From the NCBI GenBank assembly GCA_028689195.1, contig JAQTWR010000045.1, forward strand, positions 1-12,092: a stretch of DNA of 12,092 bases, read 5' to 3'. Shown piece by piece: positions 1-6,319 of the stretch. The notes under the pieces are model-generated. The model searched no databases and had not been told where the DNA came from. It saw only the letters and a list, made by a program, of their open reading frames with translations. Source of the DNA: Anaerolineales bacterium. GTDB taxonomy: Bacteria; Chloroflexota; Anaerolineae; Anaerolineales; Villigracilaceae. The stretch's first letter is position 1; each line of letters opens with the position of its first letter. A program made the translations under genes and the position numbers.

Positions 1-6
1 AGTAAG

Positions 7-100
7 CGGGAGCGGATGGGAGTCGAACCCACCGCGGCTCGCAACGCGACCCGCCACAGGTGTTGAAGACCAGGAAGCCCACCGGGACCTAACCGCTCCC
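7..100 (-). tRNA. selC: tRNA-Sec (anticodon UCA)
   Basis: Selenocysteine tRNA: charged with Ser, converted by SelA, and used to insert Sec at in-frame UGA. Read on the minus strand it is 94 nt with the features that set tRNA-Sec apart: a perfect 8-bp acceptor stem (8-15 pairing with 93-100), a 5-bp T stem with a TTCGACT loop (the bacterial 8+5 arrangement), a 6-bp D stem with a 4-nt loop, and a long variable arm of about 9 bp closed by GTT. The anticodon TCA lies at 66-64 in the loop CTTCAAC. The discriminator is G at position 7. CCA is not encoded, as is also true of the tRNA-Pro here. The anticodon stem has one U-U mismatch. An ordinary suppressor tRNA would not have the 8-bp acceptor together with the 6-bp D stem. 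Confidence 0.95.
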
Positions 101-108
101 ATCAGCAA

Positions 109-136
109 GGATAACCGAGAGAAGATGGATTCGCAA
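109..136 (-). promoter_or_regulatory. possible promoter of tRNA-Sec
   Basis: On the minus strand TTGCGA (136-131) is followed after 16 bp by TTATCC (114-109). The second box ends 8 bp before the mature tRNA 5' end at 100. The spacing is right, but the -10 match is weak. The tRNA could instead be read from the DUF4190-like gene upstream. Confidence 0.35.
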
Positions 137-162
137 GTTGAATGGCGCGCGACGCCCTGCGC

Positions 163-513
163 CTAAAGTTGATAACCGCCAAAGTAAGGCGGCGCGGGGA
201 TGTAATCTGGGGCGAAGATAAACATCAAAGCGAATGAGATGACCGCGCATATTACGCAGATAAAAACAAATCCGCCGACGGCGACGCCGACCCATGCCAT
301 TGGGCTGCCCGATTCGTTGCGCCTGCGAATTTGATTTAAGGAGATTATGCCGAAAATCAACGCGAGGATTCCCAAAAAGAAACTTGCTGGAAAACAAATA
401 AATCCCGTGAATGGAATTGGAAATGATCCCATGCAAAAAGCGACGATGGTCAATATCCCAAGAACGAGGCTCAAGATAGAATGCGAGTTTGTAATGTTTT
501 CGTTTGCGTCCAT
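163..513 (-). CDS. small DUF4190-like membrane protein
   Basis: Hydrophobic protein of 116 aa with three likely membrane stretches: about residues 13-29, 38-59 and 73-100. A basic loop (QIRRR) lies at 61-65, and the tail is rich in Pro, Tyr and Gly. The pattern of two Gly-rich hydrophobic segments, a short basic loop containing 'LNQIRR', and a further hydrophobic segment is that of DUF4190-type proteins, which have no assigned biochemical role. I chose the ATG at 513. An upstream ATG at 576 in the same frame would add 21 residues (with Arg and Ser) ahead of the first membrane segment and would start inside the tRNA-Pro terminator hairpin. No good Shine-Dalgarno precedes the ATG at 513. A TACAAT box at 545-540 could be its -10. 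It lies between two tRNA genes on the same strand. The family call is moderate. Confidence 0.75.
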   Translation of the reverse strand: MDANENITNSHSILSLVLGILTIVAFCMGSFPIPFTGFICFPASFFLGILALIFGIISLNQIRRRNESGSPMAWVGVAVGGFVFICVICAVISFALMFIFAPDYIPAPPYFGGYQL

Positions 514-570
514 ATTGAGCGTAGATTTTACTCGAATAGATTGTATGAGACGAGCCGCGCTTTGCCCGTT

Positions 571-608
571 AAACATAAAAACGCCCTAAAAAGGACGTTT
601 TTATGTTT
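571..608 (-). terminator. terminator hairpin after tRNA-Pro
   Basis: A near-perfect inverted repeat: 571-586 pairs with 593-608 with one mismatch and a TAAAAA loop. On the minus strand the GC core is followed by TTTT, so it can end the tRNA-Pro transcript. The arms are T/A-rich on both sides, so it may work in both directions. It lies 7 bp past the tRNA 3' end. Confidence 0.7.
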
Positions 609-614
609 TGTTTG

Positions 615-688
615 TCGGGGCGACAGGATTCGAACCTGCGACCTCTTGCACCCCATGCAAGCGCGCTACCGGGCTGCGCCACGCCCCG
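615..688 (-). tRNA. tRNA-Pro (anticodon GGG)
   Basis: A 74-nt cloverleaf on the minus strand. It has a 7-bp acceptor (682-688 with 616-622), discriminator A (position 615), an anticodon stem CTTGC/GCAAG around the loop ATGGGGT with anticodon GGG at 654-652, and a T arm with TTCGAAT. It reads CCC (and CCU by wobble) proline codons. CCA is not encoded. Confidence 0.96.
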
Positions 689-702
689 TTTGAGCGAGGC
701 GG

Positions 703-731
703 ATTATAGCCGCGTTTTGCTATTCTGGCAA
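703..731 (-). promoter_or_regulatory. promoter of tRNA-Pro
   Basis: On the minus strand TTGCCA (731-726), 17 bp, then a perfect TATAAT (708-703). The -10 ends 14 bp before the mature tRNA 5' end. This is a near-consensus sigma70-type promoter and the best one in the window. Confidence 0.75.
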
Positions 732-776
732 ATCGAATTTGACTTTGGGAGTATCAAATATCATGGGCTTTTCTCG

Positions 777-952
777 CCACCAAGTTGCAAAGACACAAAG
801 CCTCAAAGGTTTCTTAGCGGCTTCGCGTCTTAGAGTCTTTGTGTTTAGCCACAAAGTTGGACGCTCCCTTAATTTTCACCAATGAGATCGCATAGTCCAC
901 AGAGATTCCCAATCTTTTTCTCCGTGATATCAGTGGGCTACGCGGTTAAATC
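777..952. repeat. decayed dispersed intergenic repeats
   Basis: The gene-free stretch 690-970 holds two degenerate units. The first, about 777-865, is an imperfect inverted repeat: CCAAGTTGCAAAGACACAAAG on the left against CTTTGTGTTTAGCCACAAAG on the right, ending CCAA/TTGG. The second, about 894-952, contains CCACAGAGA, then CTCCGTGATATCAGTGGGC and GCGGTTAAATCT. From memory, units of this type (built from 'gcaaagacacaaag' and 'cacagag...ctccgtg') recur between genes in many environmental genomes, Chloroflexota included. Only one copy of each is visible here, so the repeat status is inferred. I see no gene in this stretch. Confidence 0.4.
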
Positions 953-971
953 TTTTTATTTTTTCATGCAG

Positions 972-977
972 TATAAT
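972..977 (+). promoter_or_regulatory. -10 box of the 1006-3202 operon
   Basis: A perfect TATAAT 28 bp before the ATG at 1006. No clear -35 lies 16-18 bp upstream; the sequence there is AT-rich. The SD of the first gene (GGAG, 996-999) follows. No other promoter candidate stands out before the two downstream genes. Confidence 0.5.
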
Positions 978-1005
978 CAATTTAGCCGCCCCTACGGAGT
1001 ACCCC

Positions 1006-1944
1006 ATGAAAAAAATTCTTCTGCCCATTCTTGCATTTATTCTTTTCGCATGTTCGCCGAATGCTCCCGCGCTGCAAGTGACAGTCATCCCCAAGATGAC
1101 CGTCACTTTGCCTGTGACTCAAACATCCACGCCGACCTCGACAGCGGTTATTTGGCAAGATGCGGACGGGAAATGGTACCGAGGCAGCATGGTTGGAGAG
1201 AAGGGGGCTGTACTAAATGAAAATAATACTTGGAGTGTAATAGTTGCCCCCGGACTTTATCAAAACGGTTCAGAATTTACTCTTCAACTGGCAGACGGAA
1301 CAGAAGTCGTACTCGGCGACAAGGATGTGGTTTTTGATGAAGATGGGAAGTGGCAGAGCGTAAATGGATACACACAAGATGAAGATGGCAAGTGGGCGCC
1401 TGTGGCGGACATTGCAAAAACTGAGACGGGAATAGAAGCCACAAAATTATTTGACCAGATTGGGATTGACCCTAAGACATATAACCTAAAGATGAATGGA
1501 GAGGTGATCGTCGCGGTTGATAAAGAAACGGGCAAAGAAGTATTTAGGGACGGAAAATTTGATCTTCGCTACGCGGTGGAAAATGCCAAAGACCTCATGC
1601 CGACGAAATACAAACCGAAAGATGAGAACTATATTGGAGTGCCAAATATACCTCCAGATATAATGAATCTTGAATATTTTATACCGCTTTTTAAGCGAGC
1701 GAGAGAAGAGTTTAAAAAATCAACAGGATCAGACATATATATTAAAAATAAAACGAGAGGCAGCTACTTCATGCTTAATCCTGATATCTTAGCTTACGGT
1801 ATTAAGTGTGATATGAATATAGATGATCCTAATGCTCCTGTATATTTAATATATGAAAAAAAAGATAGTGAAATTGTTTTTGTTCCCTTGAAACCTGTTT
1901 CGTCATTAGAAGTCTTATATTTTTGGGTGAATGCTAAGAAGTGA
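1006..1944 (+). CDS. lipoprotein with DGKW repeats, function unknown
   Basis: A 312-aa predicted exported lipoprotein. A signal peptide of 15 residues ends in a lipobox (LFA-C16). A short Thr/Pro linker follows (about 30-47). The N-terminal half carries three copies of a D-x-DGKW motif (about 52-57, 111-116, 125-130), two of them 14 residues apart, in an acidic, Gly/Asp-rich context that looks like short beta repeats. The C-terminal half (about 140-312) is Lys-rich and has no motif I recognise. The start is set by GGAG six bases before the ATG, with TATAAT further upstream. Its TGA overlaps the GTG of the next gene by four bases, so the two are probably translationally coupled. From about 1640 onward it is clearly more AT-rich than genes elsewhere in the window, which suggests acquisition or fast evolution. 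I do not recognise the family. Confidence 0.75.
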   Translation: MKKILLPILAFILFACSPNAPALQVTVIPKMTVTLPVTQTSTPTSTAVIWQDADGKWYRGSMVGEKGAVLNENNTWSVIVAPGLYQNGSEFTLQLADGTEVVLGDKDVVFDEDGKWQSVNGYTQDEDGKWAPVADIAKTETGIEATKLFDQIGIDPKTYNLKMNGEVIVAVDKETGKEVFRDGKFDLRYAVENAKDLMPTKYKPKDENYIGVPNIPPDIMNLEYFIPLFKRAREEFKKSTGSDIYIKNKTRGSYFMLNPDILAYGIKCDMNIDDPNAPVYLIYEKKDSEIVFVPLKPVSSLEVLYFWVNAKK

Positions 1945-2528
1945 GAATAAAAGCGCGATTGTGTATTAAGTGTCGATTTGCTTTAATGATAGGTATGTTG
2001 AAGTGGGTACGGATAATATTGCTTGTGGTTGCTTTACTTTTCATATCTGTGGGGGTTTGTCTTTATCAATTTGCTGGATTGAGACAGTATTTTAAATCAC
2101 TGAGAATTATTTATTTTTCACCTACGAGTGAGATAAGAGTGTCTACGTGGAAAGAATTTATCGGACCAGATACTGAGTGGGTATATGGAGGAATACTGGC
2201 TGGGAGTTGGTTTAACAGAATCTGGGTGTGGGGTGGTAAAGGACTCCAATCTTTTACAGTGGATGAAAACTCGGTGTATTCCTGGTATGACGGATGTAAT
2301 GAGGCGGTACTCTCGCAACTCAATCAAGGTGCGTCGGGTAAGGTGATTGGTCGGGAGATAATTACCGATATGAATATTTGGCGGGAGAGGGCAAAAGTGG
2401 GAGACTATGTGCGAGTAAATCTGACTAAGCCAGATACAGGCGGGGCAATAGGGAATCTGCGTGAGATATATGACTATAACTTTTGGTTGTTTATGCCAAG
2501 TGGGATGGAGGCGAGATGCGCAAAATAG
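1941..2528 (+). CDS. single-pass membrane protein, unknown function
   Basis: A protein of up to 195 aa. A basic, Cys-containing N-terminus is followed by one strong membrane segment (about 24-44) and then a soluble region of about 150 residues rich in Trp and Tyr, with clusters such as WVYGG (80-84) and IWVWGG (94-99). By the positive-inside rule the soluble part is probably outside the membrane. I took the GTG at 1941, which overlaps the preceding TGA as GTGA. ATG codons at 1986 and 1995 are alternatives that would keep the membrane segment; none has a clear SD. The last 13 bases overlap the start of the Hint gene. Codon use is unlike the neighbours outside the cassette (many ATA, GTA and GGA codons). 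It could be a partner, chaperone or immunity-type protein for the Hint protein, but only position supports that. Confidence 0.65.
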   Translation: MRIKARLCIKCRFALMIGMLKWVRIILLVVALLFISVGVCLYQFAGLRQYFKSLRIIYFSPTSEIRVSTWKEFIGPDTEWVYGGILAGSWFNRIWVWGGKGLQSFTVDENSVYSWYDGCNEAVLSQLNQGASGKVIGREIITDMNIWRERAKVGDYVRVNLTKPDTGGAIGNLREIYDYNFWLFMPSGMEARCAK

Positions 2529-3202
2529 TGATGGTAGTGATATTGATGTTGGTAGGATTTTTGGCGAAAAATGTGGAGACGGTGTATGCCTGCAATAATT
2601 GGTGCGATGGTTCCCAATGTATCGAGCGTGACATAGTAAGTAACGCCTGTACACAGTGGGTTACACTGTGTTGTGATACAGGTGGAGGATCGCTAAGGTG
2701 TCATGCTGGGTATTATGCGTGTAATAACCCAGTAACGGGGGCGAATTCATGTTGTTTAGTTGGGACAGTGCCTCCTCCTAATCCCTGGACGTGTTTTGCC
2801 GCGGGGACGAAGGTAAAGATGGAGGGGAATGAGAGTAAAAATATCGAGGAGGTGGTAGTGGGGGACAGGGTCGTGAGTCAGGACGAGCAGGGGAATAGGT
2901 CGGTCTCTACAGTCACAAAACTAGATCAGCCAATACGAGAGCATATGTGTAGAGTGTCATTTGCAAATAGCCAAGAATTGAAGATGACCACCGAACATCC
3001 TGTTATGACAAAAGAGGGCTGGAAATCTATCACGCCAAGCGCGACCGCAGAGGAAAACCCAGAACTGATTGTCGCGTCGCTGCAAAAAGGCGACGAGGTA
3101 CTGCGGGACGACGGGGGATATGGCAGGGTAGCGGATATCTCATGCTGGTCGGCAAAGACGCCCGCCTACAATCTGATCCTTGGCGAAGGCGCGCATACCT
3201 AA
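2516..3202 (+). CDS. secreted Cys-rich protein with C-terminal Hint domain (block G absent)
   Basis: A 228-aa predicted secreted protein. A signal peptide (1-25, probable cut after VYA) is followed by a small Cys-rich head with ten Cys (26, 30, 35, 45, 52, 53, 62, 69, 79, 80), a PPPNP linker, then a Hint domain from C93 to the end. Hint marks: C93 followed by FAAGTKV (block A nucleophile), the K-x-IEEVxxGDxV strand pattern (108-119), TTEH at 158-161 (block B TxxH), KGDEVL (191-196) and YNLILGEGAHT at the C-terminus (block F). The usual final block with a closing His-Asn is missing because a TAA follows HT. The domain could still make the N-S acyl shift and release or transfer the head, as Hedgehog-type Hint domains do, but should not splice. 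I chose the ATG at 2516 with GGAGG at 2507-2511, not the TTG at 2483. It overlaps the upstream gene by 13 bp. Confidence 0.82.
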   Translation: MRKIVMVVILMLVGFLAKNVETVYACNNWCDGSQCIERDIVSNACTQWVTLCCDTGGGSLRCHAGYYACNNPVTGANSCCLVGTVPPPNPWTCFAAGTKVKMEGNESKNIEEVVVGDRVVSQDEQGNRSVSTVTKLDQPIREHMCRVSFANSQELKMTTEHPVMTKEGWKSITPSATAEENPELIVASLQKGDEVLRDDGGYGRVADISCWSAKTPAYNLILGEGAHT

Positions 3203-3364
3203 ATTAACGTGAATAATGGATAAGCCAAAAACATCAGCATGTCACCCTGAGGGAGCGTTTTTCAGTGACCGAAGGGTCTCAAATGAGCCGTTCCGAGATG
3301 CTTCGGGGCAAAAAACGCCCCTCAGCATGACATAATCCCGTTATCCATTATTGACGTTAAATTA
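3200..3364. mobile_element. MITE-like nested palindrome between convergent genes
   Basis: The outer ends 3200-3223 and 3341-3364 are 24-bp inverted repeats with two mismatches. Inside are two more paired blocks: 3239-3262 with 3310-3333, and CCGAAGGGTCTC (3269-3280) with GAGATGCTTCGG (3295-3306), around a 14-nt loop. The whole thing can fold into one long hairpin. It encodes no protein. The inner blocks (GTCACCCTGAG... and ...CTCAGCATGACA) resemble, from memory, palindromic repeats common in Chloroflexota and other environmental genomes. The ends begin TAA and end TTA, so it supplies the stop codons of both flanking genes. TA at each end would fit a Tc1/mariner-IS630 type target, but no longer target duplication is visible. 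It may also act as a two-way terminator. Confidence 0.6.
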
Positions 3365-4438
3365 ATGTGCCGCCGTCGGCGTGGCTGGCAATACCTCGGG
3401 AAGCGATTTCAAAATCGGCGCGGATGGGCGCGTCAAGTCGAAGCCGTTCTCGCCTGCAAAGGTAAAGTACGTCACCTGTCCCGGAAAAATCTCCACCCAT
3501 GTTTGATAGTGTTTCTTTTCGTAAGTAATCGTCACTTTATAGAAACCGGCGGGCAGATCGCTTAAGACAAGGTTTTCATCGTAATACGGGTCGCGGTTGA
3601 TTGCGCCGCCCCCGCCGTATGTTTTCACAAGATAGATTTTATCCGTTTCCACAGACTCTAAGCGCGCTTCTATTTGTTGCAACGTCTTTCCTTTTTTATC
3701 GGTCACCAGTCCCGTCAAAACGCCCCAGCCCTGCGGCGGCGCAATCCACAATTCGGGATTGTAAGTATAGAAGAAAGAATTGCTTTTCAGGCGCACTTCA
3801 AAATGGACATGCGGTCCCGTCGTTTCGCCGGTTGCGCCCACCAGCCCGATCACGTCGCCCGTCTCTACATGCTGGTCTAACCGCGCGATGATCTTGCTCA
3901 TGTGCGCGTAAATGGTGTAGAGTTTTTGGTCTTTATAACCAAAGTCATGCCGAATGGCGACGGCTAACCCATACGGGTCTTCGTCATTGGTTTCCACTCC
4001 TGAAAACAAACCCCAACTTGCCCACACTACAGTCCCCGCGCCCGCCGCCATAATTGGAGCGCCTTCGGGCGTGGGAATATCTATGCCTGTATGTACGATA
4101 TTTGGCGCAAAGAAAATCCCGCCGTAACGGTAATCGGGAATGGGCCAGTTGACTTGGTCAGCCGCGATGGGACGCGCAAAATAGAAATGGTCGTAAGGAG
4201 ACATTGCCCACGGAATTGGATAGAGCGGAGGACGCCACCCTGAAATTGGTTCTGCCCCGGGTGTTGGCAAACTGAACTGAAAGGGTACAGGAGACGGAGT
4301 CTGCGCCGCGTCAAACCTGACCTCAGGCTGACTCTGCTCCCGAAGAGTTACCGGCGTTGGAGTTGGTTCTTGCCCCCCCGCGCACGCGGAGAGAATCAAC
4401 GCCAGCAAAATAACGGTGCGCGAATTTTTGAATTGCAT
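3362..4438 (-). CDS. M23-family peptidoglycan peptidase lipoprotein
   Basis: A 358-aa LytM/M23-type zinc metallopeptidase expected to cut peptide cross-links of the cell wall, or to act as a regulator of wall hydrolases. It is a predicted lipoprotein: signal 1-18, lipobox LSA-C19, then a Thr/Pro-rich tether (about 24-60). The peptidase domain is about 105-220 and has the expected ligands: H116 and D120 (HTGID), the YAH at 177-179, and HVH at 210-212. Residues about 238-328 look like a carboxypeptidase-regulatory-like beta-sandwich, including an LSDLPAGFYKVTI strand typical of that fold. It starts 4 bp after the stop of the PD40 gene, with no SD of its own, so coupled translation is likely. 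Its TAA stop (3364-3362) lies inside the right arm of the palindromic element, so its last residues may have been reset by that insertion. Confidence 0.92.
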   Translation of the reverse strand: MQFKNSRTVILLALILSACAGGQEPTPTPVTLREQSQPEVRFDAAQTPSPVPFQFSLPTPGAEPISGWRPPLYPIPWAMSPYDHFYFARPIAADQVNWPIPDYRYGGIFFAPNIVHTGIDIPTPEGAPIMAAGAGTVVWASWGLFSGVETNDEDPYGLAVAIRHDFGYKDQKLYTIYAHMSKIIARLDQHVETGDVIGLVGATGETTGPHVHFEVRLKSNSFFYTYNPELWIAPPQGWGVLTGLVTDKKGKTLQQIEARLESVETDKIYLVKTYGGGGAINRDPYYDENLVLSDLPAGFYKVTITYEKKHYQTWVEIFPGQVTYFTFAGENGFDLTRPSAPILKSLPEVLPATPTAAH

Positions 4439-4442
4439 AAAT

Positions 4443-6308
4443 CTATGGGATGAACGTCGGCGGCGTGGGCGTGAGCGTCGGCGTGAAGGTCAATGTTGGC
4501 GTGAAGGTTGGCGTTGGCGATAAAGTCGGCGTGGGGGAGATCGTCGGCGTTTGGGTCGGGCGCGGCGTGCGCGTGAGCGTATTGGTGGGCGTAAAAGTTG
4601 GGGTGCGTGTGGGCGTATTGGTGGGCGGCAGAACGCGCGTCGGGGTGATCAGCGCTTCTATCGGGTAGAGTTCGCGCATCGCGGAGTACCAATCCAATCC
4701 ATTGGTTAATACAAATTCTGTAAAGCGCGCGCCCGCGTAATAGTTGCGCCAGTTGGGCAGCGAGGGCAGGCGTTCCCAGCCGTAGGCGGCGGCGAGCGCG
4801 GTGAGGTCTACCCAGTACCCCGCAGGCACAGAAGCATACTCGCCGCCTTGTTCGTATTTGCGCGGGTCGAGTTCGTAGCGCGCGCTCAAATTCCAAGGGG
4901 CGTTGTGAATCGGTTCGCCGAGAGTTCCATCCTGTTCATTGCAGCGGATGTAGACGCGCCAATAGGTTTCCGCGCCGACGTCTTCGCGCAGCGTTACCAG
5001 CCAGCCCGCATCTGCCATGAGCGTGTTGATGGCAAAGGCGCGTCCTGTGTACAGCCAATCTTCCTCATGCCCCGGGTCGAGACTGGTGGTGAGCGGGACG
5101 AAAGCGTTTTCGAGGCTGGCAAGCGCGTCCCAGCCCGTTTCATAAATGACGCGCTGGCGCAAGGCGTTGAAGGATTCGTCTGCGAGGTCGTGCAGTTGCG
5201 GATACGGCGCCTGCACGTCGGTAATATCTACAACATACCAGCGTTGATTTGGCACATCGGGCGCGGGCGTGACGATGGGCGACCATAACGCGGGCGGCAA
5301 ATAGACGGCGGCTTGCGCGAATGAGTTGGGGAACGGATTCGGCAGGTTGGCAAGCCCCCAGGTCAATCCGCGCACGGCGCCGTTCAGCGGGGCAGGCGGG
5401 ACGATTAGGCTGCCTTTAACATCGTAGTAGGCGATGAATTGTTTGTTCGCGCTGTTTGTGATTGCGACAATTTGATCGGCGGTCGAGTTCCATGCGCCCC
5501 ATACGCCGTCGCTGATCCAGCGCGCGCTGCGATTTGGGTCTTTCGCGTCCCAGACGTAAAGTCCGCTAAAGCCGACGGTTTGAGAAGTGGAAGCCCATAA
5601 TAATTGAGAACCGTCCCCATTCCAAACGGGGTGATGTTCGGAGGCGTAAGACGTCGCGCTTAAATTTTGATAGCGGTCAGCGCCTGTCAGGTCGAGGTTG
5701 GCGAGCCACACGTCGCTGTCTCCGCCGCGCGTGGAGATGAACGCCACATGCCTGCCGTCTGGCGCCCAAACGGGAGAATGATCGGAGGCGGGGTTTTGCG
5801 TAATTGGGATGACGGGCTGCGCGCGATCGTTGACCGATACGACGGAGACTTCGAGGTTGTCGTTTGCGTAGGTTTCAAACACAAGCCACTGACTATCGGG
5901 CGACCATGACGGCGCGGAATCATATTCGGGCGTATCGGTGATTTGCGTCACGGCTCCCGTTTGCAGGCTCATCGCGTATAAATCCCAAAATCCGTTTCGA
6001 TTGGATGCAAAGGCGATCTGCGTATGGTCGGGGCTGAGCGCGGGGGCAATGTCGCTCCAGTTGCCGGTGGTGATGCGCGTCAGCGGCAGGTCTTTGGGAT
6101 CGTAGGCGAAGATGTGGGCGTATCCGTTTTCTTCAATGGATATGAACGCGAGATTGCCGCCCCTGTTGTATTGAATAATGGGGGCGGCGTTTGTGGACGT
6201 AAGCGCGAGTGTCGGAAGGGGGGAGGGAGTTATCGTTTCGGCAGTTTGCGCGCAACCGACGAGGAGCAGGCTGATCGCGATTGTTGCGTAGATGATCTTT
6301 GAAAGCAT
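4443..6308 (-). CDS. PD40/TolB-like beta-propeller lipoprotein with Thr/Pro tail
   Basis: A 621-aa predicted lipoprotein (signal 1-18, lipobox LVG-C19). Residues about 50-330 hold PD40/WD40-like repeats of the TolB type, recognisable from recurring 'SPDxxxIAFxSNRxG' and 'WSPDSQWLVF' strands, four or more in number, and would form a beta-propeller on the outer face. Residues about 350-555 form a separate globular region rich in Trp and Tyr that I cannot assign. Residues 561-621 are a low-complexity Thr/Pro tail. It follows the 123-aa gene by 11 bp and precedes the M23 gene by 4 bp, so the three are probably one operon. The propeller suggests a binding or scaffold role, possibly for the wall peptidase next door; this is inference from position only. 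No SD is visible before the ATG at 6308. Confidence 0.88.
   Translation of the reverse strand: MLSKIIYATIAISLLLVGCAQTAETITPSPLPTLALTSTNAAPIIQYNRGGNLAFISIEENGYAHIFAYDPKDLPLTRITTGNWSDIAPALSPDHTQIAFASNRNGFWDLYAMSLQTGAVTQITDTPEYDSAPSWSPDSQWLVFETYANDNLEVSVVSVNDRAQPVIPITQNPASDHSPVWAPDGRHVAFISTRGGDSDVWLANLDLTGADRYQNLSATSYASEHHPVWNGDGSQLLWASTSQTVGFSGLYVWDAKDPNRSARWISDGVWGAWNSTADQIVAITNSANKQFIAYYDVKGSLIVPPAPLNGAVRGLTWGLANLPNPFPNSFAQAAVYLPPALWSPIVTPAPDVPNQRWYVVDITDVQAPYPQLHDLADESFNALRQRVIYETGWDALASLENAFVPLTTSLDPGHEEDWLYTGRAFAINTLMADAGWLVTLREDVGAETYWRVYIRCNEQDGTLGEPIHNAPWNLSARYELDPRKYEQGGEYASVPAGYWVDLTALAAAYGWERLPSLPNWRNYYAGARFTEFVLTNGLDWYSAMRELYPIEALITPTRVLPPTNTPTRTPTFTPTNTLTRTPRPTQTPTISPTPTLSPTPTFTPTLTFTPTLTPTPPTFIP
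4446..4628 (-). repeat. Thr/Pro codon repeat tract
   Basis: Imperfect tandem repeat of short units (read on the plus strand as GGCGTG, GGCGTT and AGCGTC variants) encoding the TPT/TPTP tail of the PD40 lipoprotein, residues 561-621. It probably forms an extended, flexible or glycosylated stalk. Repeat length may vary between strains. It also creates false open frames on the plus strand. Confidence 0.8.
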
Positions 6309-6319
6309 AGAGAATATTG

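Noticed and set aside
89..436. Minus-strand frame of 115 codons over the DUF4190-like gene
   Set aside because: It runs into the tRNA-Sec gene and has no coherent domain; the overlapping frame has clean membrane segments.
1942..1944. TGA at the end of the DGKW lipoprotein as a possible Sec codon, given the selC gene nearby
   Set aside because: The GTGA overlap with the next gene explains it, the Lys-Lys end looks natural, and there is no obvious hairpin just after it.
2118..2654. Minus-strand open frame of 178 codons opposite the membrane protein and Hint genes
   Set aside because: It is a shadow: the plus-strand genes have SDs, overlaps, a signal peptide and recognisable motifs, while this frame is rich in His, Pro, Ser and Thr with no domain or start signal.
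615..3364. tRNA-Pro as the attachment site of an island holding the cassette
   Set aside because: The cassette lies on the 5' side of the tRNA. No integrase is present and I found no repeat of the tRNA 3' end further on.
4450..4668. Plus-strand frame made of GVGV/VGVKV repeats, elastin-like
   Set aside because: It is the antisense of the Thr/Pro codon repeat; it has no ribosome site and the repeat explains it.
4396..4896. Minus-strand open frame with many His, Ala and Asn residues
   Set aside because: It is an alternate-frame reading of the Thr/Pro repeat tract of the PD40 lipoprotein; the composition follows from the repeat.
4995..5160. VanY/D-Ala-D-Ala peptidase resemblance in the PD40 lipoprotein (GHEEDWLYTGRAFAI region)
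   Set aside because: The zinc-binding pattern S-x-H-x6-D of that family is not present: the position expected to be Asp is Ala. The similarity is too weak to call.
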